Assembly: GCA_031290205.1 (NCBI GenBank)
Contig: JAITNZ010000029.1
Coordinates: 1 to 16,419 of the forward strand
Source: Spirochaetaceae bacterium
GTDB taxonomy: Bacteria > Spirochaetota > Spirochaetia > Treponematales > Breznakiellaceae
Direction of reading: 5' to 3'
Length of the DNA stretch: 16,419 bases
The stretch's first letter is position 1. Every line of letters starts with the position of its first letter. Positions 1 through 6,042 of this stretch are shown in pieces. The translations under genes and the position numbers were made by a program. The notes beneath the pieces were generated by a model. It saw nothing but the letters and a program-made list of their open reading frames with translations, did not search any database and was not told the DNA's origin.

Positions 1-85
1 AATAAAAAAACAAAAACAACACAACAAAAAATATACTCCACCCCCATCGTCTCTTCCCCCTGGGGGGGGGGGGGCGGCCCCCCCC
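1..85. other. Low-complexity contig end with G13 and C8 runs
   Basis: The first 60 bases are A/C-rich and simple in composition. They are followed by 13 G at 62-74 and 8 C at 78-85. The radical SAM reading frame that enters from the right stays open through this stretch, but its translation turns into runs of glycine, proline and cysteine. I therefore treat it as poor-quality terminal sequence and not as gene content. Confidence 0.6.
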
Positions 86-220
86 AATTGATTGAAGACA
101 ATATACACATCTAAAATTACAAGATCTAGTGAGTTCAATTTTAACATTTAAAGGCATTTTTAGGGGCACAACGTCCTTCAAATATGTGCGTTTAGTAATC
201 CAATTTAATAATTCAGCCAT
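86..220 (-). CDS. Radical SAM protein, N-terminal fragment (partial)
   Basis: Reading leftward from ATG at 220-218 gives about 45 coherent codons before the G/C runs. Residues 33-41 read SCNFRCVYC, the CxxxCxxC motif that binds the 4Fe-4S cluster in radical SAM enzymes (Cys34, Cys38, Cys41). It follows a beta strand (VKIELTR), as is usual in the family. A GGAG lies about 9 bases before the ATG. The start is 27 bases past the stop of the NeuD-like gene on the same strand, so it is probably the next gene of the polysaccharide operon. The substrate cannot be told, because the gene is lost after the first cluster motif. Radical SAM proteins in such clusters often modify sugars or the linked peptide; that is family knowledge and not visible here. 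Confidence 0.75.
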
Positions 221-247
221 AGCGTATAACTCCAATACATTTTTATT

Positions 248-883
248 CTACAGAAGTTGTAATTTTCTTGCCGGATTTCCAACAAAAATAGAATTATCCT
301 TCACATTTTTTGTAACTACCGCGCCGGCGCCAATTATTACATTGTTACCGATCGTTATTTTGGGCAAAATTGTCGAATTAGAACCTATAAAACTATAGTC
401 ACCAACTTTAATACATCCGCATAATGTAGCATTTGGTCCGATATGAACACCTTTGCCTAAAACGCACTCGTGGTCAATTGAGGCGCCGGTATTTATTATC
501 GAATATTCACCAACTTTAGCTCTAGAACATACTTTTGCCATTGGTAAGACTTGAACGCCTTCTTGCAATATGCTGGTATTTGAAACATAGGCACTTGGAT
601 GAATCAAAGTCAAAGGAAATAAGCCAATGTTTTTTATTTCCTCGCCCTTAGCTGCTCTATCTCTTCCAAGCGCTCCGCCTATCGCTACTGCAAAATACAT
701 TCCGCGAAAGTCCTTTAATTTATTTTTATCATAAAAAATTGGAATGTTGTTAAACGGTGAAACTACATTCACATTATTATCAAAAAAAGCCGAAATCAAA
801 ATCTTGTTAAACCTCAATATTTCTTCAAGCATTATTGCTTGTCCGGTAGCACCCCAAATTACAATCTCCCTGATTCCCTGCAT
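248..883 (-). CDS. NeuD/PglD-like sugar O/N-acyltransferase
   Basis: The protein has 211 residues with the chosen start. The N-terminal part is a small Rossmann-like domain (REIVIWGATGQA, residues 5-16, where the family usually has GAGGHA). From about residue 94 it is a left-handed beta-helix of hexapeptide repeats (IHPSAYV, VGEYSII, IGPNATL, VGDYSFIG, IGNNVIIGAGAVV), ending in GNPARKL. His138 in ASIDHECVLG matches the proposed catalytic histidine. The family transfers an acetyl group from acetyl-CoA to sialic acids or to the amino group of UDP-bacillosamine-type sugars. The frame extends upstream to ATG at 931, but family alignment and the lack of an SD there favour ATG 883. It follows the formyltransferase on the same strand, consistent with one sugar-modifying operon. 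The exact acceptor is unknown. Confidence 0.88.
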   Translation of the reverse strand: MQGIREIVIWGATGQAIMLEEILRFNKILISAFFDNNVNVVSPFNNIPIFYDKNKLKDFRGMYFAVAIGGALGRDRAAKGEEIKNIGLFPLTLIHPSAYVSNTSILQEGVQVLPMAKVCSRAKVGEYSIINTGASIDHECVLGKGVHIGPNATLCGCIKVGDYSFIGSNSTILPKITIGNNVIIGAGAVVTKNVKDNSIFVGNPARKLQLL

Positions 884-933
884 TTTACAATGCCTTACCA
901 TATTGTAAAACTCTAAAATATACAAAAGCATAT

Positions 934-1683
934 TTAGCTAGGGGGGGGGGTAATCCCTATTTTCACTTCGTATCTTTTACCATTTTCGTAAAAATAACAT
1001 TGAGGAGACTTGGGGAAATCTTTTGCTCTCAGTAAATTAAATAATTCACGAACACTAAGATTTTTCTCTAAATCAATTTCAAGTTGACTTTTTAGTTCTT
1101 TAGCATAATGAAAAGAGCCGCCTTCCGGCTGATTCCGTCTCTCGTAATGTCCGTATTTAATATTATCATAGTTTTCTATAAACAATTGAACAATTGCTTC
1201 CAGTGCTTTTTCATACAAAGTTCCGCCCGTATCAGACCAATCTTTTGCTATTTCCTTTTGGAAAAGTATATCGCCGGTATCTATACCGTCATCAATAAAA
1301 TGCAGAGTTACCCCATAAGGTACTTCTTCAATGATATTCCAAAATGTCGGGTGTTTACCCCTATTGAATGGCAGATAGCTTGGATGAAAGTTTATAGTCC
1401 CATATCTTGGAATTGAAAATATTGAAGAGTTTATAATATATGGCCACCATGCTGATATAAAATAATCAAAAAACGCATTGCCTACAATTTTATTTTTTAT
1501 AGAATCCCAAATAAAAATCTTTTCCGTATTAAAGCGCATATCAATACAATGTTGCATAATAGGTGAGTCATAGTCAGTGATACAAATAAATCCTAAATCA
1601 TCTATATGATTCTTAATTATATAATCGGTTATTTTTAGCCCGACTATTCCATCTGGAAATAAGCCTATTTTAAATTCGTTCAT
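934..1683 (-). CDS. Formyltransferase family protein, probably sugar N-formyltransferase
   Basis: The protein has 249 residues from ATG 1683. It carries the formyl-tetrahydrofolate transferase core: GTINFHPSYLP with Asn98 and His100, and DDGIDTGDIL with Asp135. These correspond to the catalytic Asn-His-Asp triad of methionyl-tRNA formyltransferase. The protein is shorter than Fmt (about 310 residues), and its neighbours are polysaccharide genes. An N-formyltransferase acting on a nucleotide-linked amino sugar (VioF/WbkC-like) is therefore more likely than Fmt. ATG 1683 overlaps the stop of the aminotransferase remnant as ATGA, which supports this start. An ATG at 1707 with a good SD-like GAGGTGG would add 8 residues and is the alternative. 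The last codons before the stop are made of a C10 run (ITPPPS), so the natural C-terminus is uncertain. Confidence 0.85.
   Translation of the reverse strand: MNEFKIGLFPDGIVGLKITDYIIKNHIDDLGFICITDYDSPIMQHCIDMRFNTEKIFIWDSIKNKIVGNAFFDYFISAWWPYIINSSIFSIPRYGTINFHPSYLPFNRGKHPTFWNIIEEVPYGVTLHFIDDGIDTGDILFQKEIAKDWSDTGGTLYEKALEAIVQLFIENYDNIKYGHYERRNQPEGGSFHYAKELKSQLEIDLEKNLSVRELFNLLRAKDFPKSPQCYFYENGKRYEVKIGITPPPS
941..950. repeat. G10 homopolymer at the 3' end of the formyltransferase gene
   Basis: Ten consecutive G on the plus strand (C on the coding strand) lie 4 bases before the formyltransferase stop. With 11 C the frame would meet TAG immediately. With 9 C it would run on 17 codons into the next gene. 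No length change would fuse it to the NeuD-like frame, because TAG lies in that frame just after the run. Confidence 0.9.
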
Positions 1684-1964
1684 GAGTTGATTATTCTTCT
1701 TATACATTCGACCACCTCGTCCACATATTCTTCGGTAATGGCATGGTAGCATGAAGATTTATCGTGCGATTATAAAGTCCGCGGGAAATGGGATGATCTT
1801 TTGCTTTGATACAGCGTTCGTCATTATTTCTGATTACAGAAAGCGTCCAAATTTGTGTAATTGATGGCTTTGTATAAAATATTTTTGAAAAGAGCGCGCC
1901 ACATATCTGAACGTAACGCATATAGAGAAGAAAATTGTTTAAGTTCTGCCCGTTGTTCGCTAAA
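1680..1964 (-). pseudogene. C-terminal remnant of a DegT/DnrJ/EryC1-type sugar aminotransferase, frameshifted
   Basis: Three coherent pieces join into one protein tail. From 1964 one frame reads FSEQRAELKQF and then RSDMWRALFKNILYK, like the DegT segment before the C-terminal helix. Near 1795-1815 the coherent text moves to the next frame (DERCIKAKDHPISRG, then NRTINLHAT). Near 1745-1750 it returns to the first frame (AITEEYVDEVVECIRRIINS) and stops at TGA 1682-1680. That stop overlaps the formyltransferase ATG as ATGA. The two shifts cancel, so they may be sequencing errors or true decay. An in-frame TAA at 1965-1967 and the G19 run cut off everything upstream. The family call rests on the typical order of these segments from memory. 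A PLP aminotransferase making the amino sugar used by the formyltransferase would fit the neighbourhood well. Confidence 0.5.
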
Positions 1965-1970
1965 TTATAT

Positions 1971-1989
1971 GGGGGGGGGGGGGGGGGGG
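1971..1989. repeat. G19 homopolymer at a composition boundary
   Basis: Nineteen G in a row. To the left lies AT-rich polysaccharide sequence in which the aminotransferase tail is cut off. To the right lies sequence of higher GC that bears dispersed repeats and no matching aminotransferase upstream part. It is either a hypermutable tract or an artificial joint. Confidence 0.9.
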
Positions 1990-2242
1990 CAAATTAAAAA
2001 TTAAGAATAAATAATGAGCGCTATTTTTGCCCGAATGCCGCTGGTTCTCGCTTTGTGGGCGGGGTTTTTCTTCGCAATGATCAATGAACGCCCTTTTCAG
2101 AGTAACGGAAAAGGCTGAAATTGCCTGTGTCGGCACCGTTTTTATAGCGCCGGCAAGGTTGTAGGTGCCTGCGCTGGTGAACAAATCACTAATGTTAACG
2201 GAATTCCCGCTTGTTTTGAGATGCCCGATCTTCATGATTGGT
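1990..2242. other. Stretch without a convincing gene
   Basis: On the minus strand an open frame runs from ATG 2235 to the stop at 1960, and a strong promoter lies just before it. Its translation resembles no protein I know. It passes through two halves of the dispersed palindromic repeat and ends in prolines encoded by the G19 run. A small RNA or a decayed locus is as likely as a peptide. Confidence 0.5.
2083..2171. repeat. Dispersed palindromic repeat family, two half copies
   Basis: The stretch 2083-2125 (ATGAACGCCCTTTTCA, then AAAAGGCTGAAATTGCC) and the stretch 2151-2171 (CGGCAAGGTTGTAGGTGCC) match the members at 4851-4914 and 14831-14924. The half copies are in the same orientation and are separated by 25 bases that include CGGCACCG. 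Confidence 0.6.
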
Positions 2243-2270
2243 ATTATAGCAAAATTGAAAAAAATGTCAA
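2243..2270 (-). promoter_or_regulatory. Sigma-70 type promoter with extended -10
   Basis: On the minus strand TTGACA (2270-2265) is separated by 16 bases from TATAAT (2248-2243), preceded by TG at the extended -10 position. Both hexamers match the consensus perfectly. The predicted start falls at about 2236-2237, directly before ATG 2235, so any coding transcript would be leaderless. It lies 26 bases past the sigma factor stop and points toward the gene-poor stretch. Confidence 0.7.
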
Positions 2271-2295
2271 TACCCCTTCACTGCTCCCTGTTCAT

Positions 2296-2805
2296 TCACC
2301 GCGACTGTAGCAGCTCTCGCAGTTTGGCAAGCGCGCGGTTTGTTTGGACGCAGACATTGCTGTACGATAATGCTAGGCGTTCGGCAATCTCCGATGGGCT
2401 TAAGCCCTTGTAATACCGGAGGATGATGATATTCCGCTGGGTTTCCGGCAATGTGGACAGCGCCTCGAAAAGGCAATCCCGCTGAATAAAACCGTCAATC
2501 TCATCGGCGGAAAACGTTTCTTCTTCCGAAGGGTTGAAGTTTGCGTCATGAATGCGTTTATGCGTGTAAAGATCGCGAAGGTGCCGGTTCAATAGATTCC
2601 GGCAAATAGAAAAAAGCCAAGTCGATTCGGCGGATTTTGACGGATCAAAGCTCTCCGCCGAGCGGGCGGCTTCTAAAAATACATTGGAAGTCATATCTTC
2701 CGCCTCTTCCCGCGAGTTCAATTTTTTGCACAAAAAGCCAAAGACTTTTTGCCGTTCAGTGTGATAGAGGCGTTCTACTAATTTTTTGCTTTCCAATTTT
2801 TCCAA
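2296..2805 (-). CDS. ECF-type RNA polymerase sigma factor
   Basis: The protein has 169 residues. Region 2 covers about residues 10-80 (RQKVFGFLCKKLNSREEAEDM, then NVFLEAARS and STWLFSICRNLLNRHLR). Region 4 covers about 112-168 and contains LPETQRNIIILRYYKGLSPSE, followed by the recognition helix around SYSNVCVQTNRALAKLRELL. The short length and lack of regions 1 and 3 mark an extracytoplasmic-function sigma factor. The frame begins with TTG at 2805, with AGGAG about 9 bases before it; no ATG is available in frame. It overlaps the end of the HExxH-protein gene by 50 bases in another frame, so the two are probably translationally coupled. No recognisable anti-sigma factor is adjacent, so the upstream gene may be part of its control or its target; that is inference. 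Confidence 0.9.
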   Translation of the reverse strand: MEKLESKKLVERLYHTERQKVFGFLCKKLNSREEAEDMTSNVFLEAARSAESFDPSKSAESTWLFSICRNLLNRHLRDLYTHKRIHDANFNPSEEETFSADEIDGFIQRDCLFEALSTLPETQRNIIILRYYKGLSPSEIAERLALSYSNVCVQTNRALAKLRELLQSR

Positions 2806-3691
2806 AATCCATACTCCTAAGGGTTGCTGATTCTATCATGAATTCCCGCCATTCATCAAGCAGTGCCAGTTTGCGCGCGTCCGAAGCGTGGGGCGGCAGG
2901 TCGCAGGGCAGTGAATTGATGATTTGCGAAGCGCACGCTACCAATTCGTCAAAAGACTGAAGGGCGGAATCCCCATAATTTTCGAGGCGTCCGCCATAAT
3001 AGTCTGATTTATCAGACACACCAAGAAACTTTCTTGCAAGAGAGCGGTCGTAAAAGCCAAAGGCAAAGACAAGCCCCAGCGCGTCTGCGGTAATTTCATC
3101 CCAAACAGGATATTTTTGCGGGGGATATTTTTTGCCGCAAATAAAATGCGCTATTTCGTGATACTCGCGGATGGTGCGTGATTTTTCGAGCCATGGCTCT
3201 TCGTCCAGCCCCGCCTCTGCCGCGCGAATTCCGCTATAGCCCCCGCCGGTGAGGACAATCAACGTGTCAAGGTAATTTTCCTTGTCCGCCGTCCAGCGTT
3301 CAAATTCCGCAAGCCAATTTCCCCTCCCCGATTCTTCGTAATTTTTTTGATGCGCCTCTATTTTCCGCCAATTATTGATACCGCGGATAGTCACGGCGCC
3401 CATCGTTACGGGAACCTTCGTTACGGCGCAACGGCAGCCCATAATCCGGTAAAAAACTTCAAAATCGGCGCGGTTTTTTAAAAAGATGATTTCCGCATCG
3501 CCTACAGGCGTCCCTTTAATCGTGATAGAATCATCAATAGAGCCCGTAAAATGATTGCCGAGCGGCATACCGGACGAGGGCATCCCCCGTTCAACAAAAT
3601 CTTTGTAGCGTTCATCGTCGCGCATACCCTCCGCAGGCGCGAGATAGAGCTGAGGATAACGCTGGGCAAGAGTAAAAAGGACATCGTGCAT
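2756..3691 (-). CDS. HExxH-motif protein of unknown family
   Basis: The protein has 311 residues from ATG 3691. I do not recognise the family. HEIAHF (residues 178-183) followed by DEITADALG (Glu199) gives HExxH plus a downstream glutamate 17 residues on, the layout of gluzincin-type zinc sites. A metal-dependent peptidase-like fold is therefore plausible. There is no signal peptide or membrane segment, so a cytoplasmic location is expected. The reading frame extends to TTG 3724, but the segment before Met at 3691 looks unlike a normal N-terminus. No strong SD is seen before ATG 3691, so the start is uncertain. The gene's last 50 bases overlap the sigma factor gene. The divergent polyprenyl synthetase gene begins 53 bases away, so the two share a compact divergent promoter region. 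Confidence 0.7.
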   Translation of the reverse strand: MHDVLFTLAQRYPQLYLAPAEGMRDDERYKDFVERGMPSSGMPLGNHFTGSIDDSITIKGTPVGDAEIIFLKNRADFEVFYRIMGCRCAVTKVPVTMGAVTIRGINNWRKIEAHQKNYEESGRGNWLAEFERWTADKENYLDTLIVLTGGGYSGIRAAEAGLDEEPWLEKSRTIREYHEIAHFICGKKYPPQKYPVWDEITADALGLVFAFGFYDRSLARKFLGVSDKSDYYGGRLENYGDSALQSFDELVACASQIINSLPCDLPPHASDARKLALLDEWREFMIESATLRSMDFGKIGKQKISRTPLSH

Positions 3692-3728
3692 CGGTAATTT
3701 ACTTAGACTATACTTAATTAACAAAAAT

Positions 3729-3737
3729 TGCTATAAT
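3729..3737 (+). promoter_or_regulatory. Extended -10 promoter, probably giving a leaderless mRNA
   Basis: TGCTATAAT lies at 3729-3737, with a weak -35 region (TATACT at 3709-3714 with 17-base spacing). The ATG at 3736 overlaps the -10 hexamer itself, so it cannot serve as the start from this promoter. The expected start of transcription at about 3744 falls on the second ATG at 3745. No SD sequence precedes either ATG. Confidence 0.6.
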
Positions 3738-3744
3738 GCGATTA

Positions 3745-4836
3745 ATGATTACTGAAAAAGTAGAAATTGAAGAGCGGCTTTCGAAAATCAATGCGTGTAT
3801 TGCCCACGCGCTGCCTGCGAACCCTTCAGAGAAGTGGCTTCATGCGGTTTTTTCCACGCACGCAACGCTTTCGGGCGCACGGGCGCTCTTGGATCCATGC
3901 AGGGAACTTCTGAATCGCGGCGGGAAACGCTGGCGTCCCCTGCTTGCCCACCTTGTATGCGAATCGCTTGGTGGCGGGGAAAAAGTATTGCCCCTCGTTC
4001 CGCTCCTAGAATTATGCCACAATGCAAGCCTTATCCATGACGATATTGAGGATAATTCGGCTGAAAGACGGGGAAAACCCGCCGTCCACCTGCTCTACGG
4101 CGCCGATACGGCGATTAATTCAGGCAGTTTTCTCTATATTTTGCCCCTTATAAGCATCGATTCGCTGGAGGCAAGCGCTTCTTTTAAGCTAAAACTCTAT
4201 TCCCTGTGGGCGTCAACCATGCGCCGACTCCACCTTGGGCAGTCTTTTGATATAGATTGGCACAAAAAGACTGATTTCATCCCCTCTTTTGATGATTATT
4301 ATCTGATGTGTAGCCTCAAAACAGGAGTTTTGGCTCGTTTTGCCACCGAATTAGGCGCGCTCTCCTGTTCTGTTGATGACGATGCCTGCCCGATTCATAG
4401 TGATTTTGTCGAAACGCTGGGGACAGCCGCCGAAAAATTTGGCGCAGGCTTTCAGATTTTAGATGATGTCCGCAACCTTTCGACGGGCATCTCGGGGAAA
4501 GAGCGCGGCGACGACCTTGTCGAAGGCAAGATGAGCCTGCCGGTGCTGCTATTCCTCCATAAAGAAAGAGGGCAGCTTGCCTTTGTTCAACAGTGTTTTA
4601 CCGCGGCACGGAAAGGCGGCGTTTCGGCTCCCGAAGTGGACAAATTGATTGACACCCTACGAAGCGCGGGCGCTTTGGAAGAGTCCGAAAAAAAAGCCCG
4701 CGTTCTTTTAGAAGAGGCTCAATGCGACTTTCGGGATTTGCCCCCGTTGCCGCTCAGCCTCGATAAAAAAGCGGCTGAACAGGCGTGCGCCGCCCGCAGG
4801 CTACTTGCTGATTTTACAAAAATGGGGGCAATATGA
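3745..4836 (+). CDS. Polyprenyl (isoprenyl diphosphate) synthetase
   Basis: The protein has 363 residues from ATG 3745. Family motifs in order, numbered from this start: GGKRWRP (59-65), the first Asp-rich motif LIHDDIED (96-103), KTG (192-194), and the second motif FQILDDVRN (236-244), followed by RGDDLVEGKMSLP. These enzymes extend allylic diphosphates with isopentenyl diphosphate, using Mg2+ held by the two Asp-rich motifs. The last position of the second motif is Asn where Asp is usual. Length and sequence suggest a medium or long-chain trans-prenyl synthase, for example for undecaprenyl-like or quinone side chains, but the chain length cannot be set. A frame upstream starts at ATG 3736, yet this overlaps the -10 box, hence the choice of 3745. 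The gene stands alone and is divergent from the HExxH gene. Confidence 0.88.
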   Translation: MITEKVEIEERLSKINACIAHALPANPSEKWLHAVFSTHATLSGARALLDPCRELLNRGGKRWRPLLAHLVCESLGGGEKVLPLVPLLELCHNASLIHDDIEDNSAERRGKPAVHLLYGADTAINSGSFLYILPLISIDSLEASASFKLKLYSLWASTMRRLHLGQSFDIDWHKKTDFIPSFDDYYLMCSLKTGVLARFATELGALSCSVDDDACPIHSDFVETLGTAAEKFGAGFQILDDVRNLSTGISGKERGDDLVEGKMSLPVLLFLHKERGQLAFVQQCFTAARKGGVSAPEVDKLIDTLRSAGALEESEKKARVLLEEAQCDFRDLPPLPLSLDKKAAEQACAARRLLADFTKMGAI

Positions 4837-4850
4837 TAAAGAGAAATTCC

Positions 4851-4914
4851 AGCATGAATCGTCCCTCTCTTATCGAAGGCAAGGTTGAAAGTGCCACAGG
4901 CGCCGCTTGTGGCA
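4851..4914. repeat. Dispersed palindromic repeat copy with hairpin
   Basis: Begins 15 bases after the polyprenyl synthetase stop. The stretch from 4851 (ATGAATCGTCCCTCTC, then GAAGGCAAGGTTGAAAGTGCC) aligns with one arm of the 14831-14924 hairpin. At its end TGCCACA (4892-4898) and TGTGGCA (4908-4914) form a perfect 7-bp stem around a 9-base loop containing GGCGCC. No T-run follows, so it is a doubtful intrinsic terminator. Confidence 0.65.
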
Positions 4915-4981
4915 GAATAAATATAATACAAATAATCAGGAGAATAGGGTGAAAAATACATTATCCGGTAAAGGAACAAAC

Positions 4982-5746
4982 ATGTTAAGAAGATTTAGAT
5001 ATTTACTGCCCGAATACGACAAGGAGCTTGCTGAAGTGGCAAAAATCATGACTCTGTATCGGGACGAGAAGGGCACGGCAAAAGTTTCGGTGCGCTTTTC
5101 CGAGGAGGATTTGTGGCTGACGCAAAAGCAAATTGCGCTAATTTATGAAACGACAAAACAAAATATCAGCTTGCACATCAAAAACATTTTGGCAGATAGT
5201 GAATTGGGCGAGGATTCGGCGATCAAGCATTTTTTGACATCTGTAGCCGACACCAAAAATTATAACACCACGTATTATAACCTCGATATGATGATTGCGC
5301 TTGGTTACCGTATTCGATCTCAGATTGCAATGCGTTTTCGCCTTTTCTTTGAGAATGTGCAAGACAAGCTGCATTTTGCTGTTCACGAGCATACCGCCGC
5401 CGAACTAATCTATGAGAGAGTGGACCACAAGAAACCGCTTGTTGGTATGACAAAATTCAAAGGTGAACATGTCACGAGAGACAATATTAAAATCGCTAAA
5501 AACTATTTGTCGGAGCTTGAATTGCAACAGCTCAATCTGCTTATGGTGCAATTTTTTGATATTGCAGGGCTTCAGTCATTGGAACAAACGCCGATGACGA
5601 CAAACAATTGGATTGCTGCGCTCGATAATCAAATTCTTGCACTAAAAATGAAACCATTTACCGGCAGTAGCAAAATTTCTCGCAAAGAAGCGTTTGAAAA
5701 AGCCGAACGTGAGTTTGAACTCTACCACGCCCGCGAGACGAAATAA
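4982..5746 (+). CDS. rhuM: RhuM-family (virulence RhuM-like) protein with internal deletion
   Basis: The protein has 254 residues from ATG 4982, which has AAAGGA about 7 bases upstream. The frame is open from 4907, but that part lies in the hairpin repeat. The N-terminal half has the RhuM signature: VSVRFSEEDLWLTQKQIA with a helix-turn-helix-like segment to HIKNIL, then YNLDMMIALGYRIRSQ. The C-terminal half has KLHFAVHEHTAAELIYERVD, KIAKNYLSELELQQLN and the conserved tail ISRKEAFEKAEREFELY. Between AMRFR and LFFENVQDKLH, where full-length relatives have a helical stretch of roughly 80-90 residues (from memory), nothing remains, so the gene carries an in-frame deletion. RhuM proteins are found on islands and mobile elements; their role is not well established. 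The gene stands alone on the plus strand beside an M42 remnant. Confidence 0.85.
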   Translation: MLRRFRYLLPEYDKELAEVAKIMTLYRDEKGTAKVSVRFSEEDLWLTQKQIALIYETTKQNISLHIKNILADSELGEDSAIKHFLTSVADTKNYNTTYYNLDMMIALGYRIRSQIAMRFRLFFENVQDKLHFAVHEHTAAELIYERVDHKKPLVGMTKFKGEHVTRDNIKIAKNYLSELELQQLNLLMVQFFDIAGLQSLEQTPMTTNNWIAALDNQILALKMKPFTGSSKISRKEAFEKAEREFELYHARETK

Positions 5747-5755
5747 TTGGGTAGC

Positions 5756-5860
5756 ACCCGCTATACTCATATCGAGGACGATGGCGATGTCAGGCTGAAT
5801 CCTGTTTGCCACAGCCAGCGCGCCCCGGCAGCCGTATTCTTCCTGCACGGTGCCGACCAT
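5756..5860 (-). pseudogene. 35-codon remnant of an M42 peptidase gene
   Basis: In frame it reads MVGTVQEEYGCRGALAVANR through to DMSIAG. This aligns with residues 212-246 of the intact M42 peptidase encoded at 11273-12355, including the catalytic Glu-Glu pair and a metal-binding Asp. The DNA identity is high (about nine in ten bases by eye). Homology stops sharply on both sides: 9 bases from the rhuM stop on the left, and 10 bases before the GGGGAAC-ended repeat on the right. Confidence 0.85.
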
Positions 5861-5870
5861 GTTTGAAGAA

Positions 5871-6041
5871 GGGGAACGGGGAACAGGGGGAAGATTTCAC
5901 TTTGAATTTTTTCCCACCCATCACGCCTTGTTACTCACTCCTCACTCACACTTCATCTCTCATCTCATTGCATATCGCAAGGTAAAACCGAAGTTACCTG
6001 TCTTCCCCCCAAACCCTATACCCCATACCCCTTCTTCCCCC
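5871..6041. repeat. GGGGAAC-ended intergenic element, copy 1
   Basis: The left end has two GGGGAAC heptads, then AGGGGGAAGATTTCACTTTG as in the other copies. A T/C-rich centre and the dyad TTGCATATCGCAA (5968-5980) follow, then ACCTGTCTTCCCCCC. The right end is degenerate compared with copies 2 and 3. It lies just past the stop of the leucine-rich-repeat lipoprotein gene. Confidence 0.85.
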
Positions 6042-6042
6042 C

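Noticed and set aside
934..1752. Longer formyltransferase start at 1752
   Set aside because: The extra residues read the aminotransferase tail in a wrong frame; the ATGA overlap at 1683 and the family N-terminus favour the shorter form.
1960..2235. 91-codon frame on the minus strand
   Set aside because: It crosses the dispersed repeat halves and the G19 run, has no SD and resembles no protein; only its promoter is convincing.
4892..4914. Intrinsic terminator after the polyprenyl synthetase
   Set aside because: The 7-bp stem is sound but is not followed by a T-run; kept as part of the repeat family instead.
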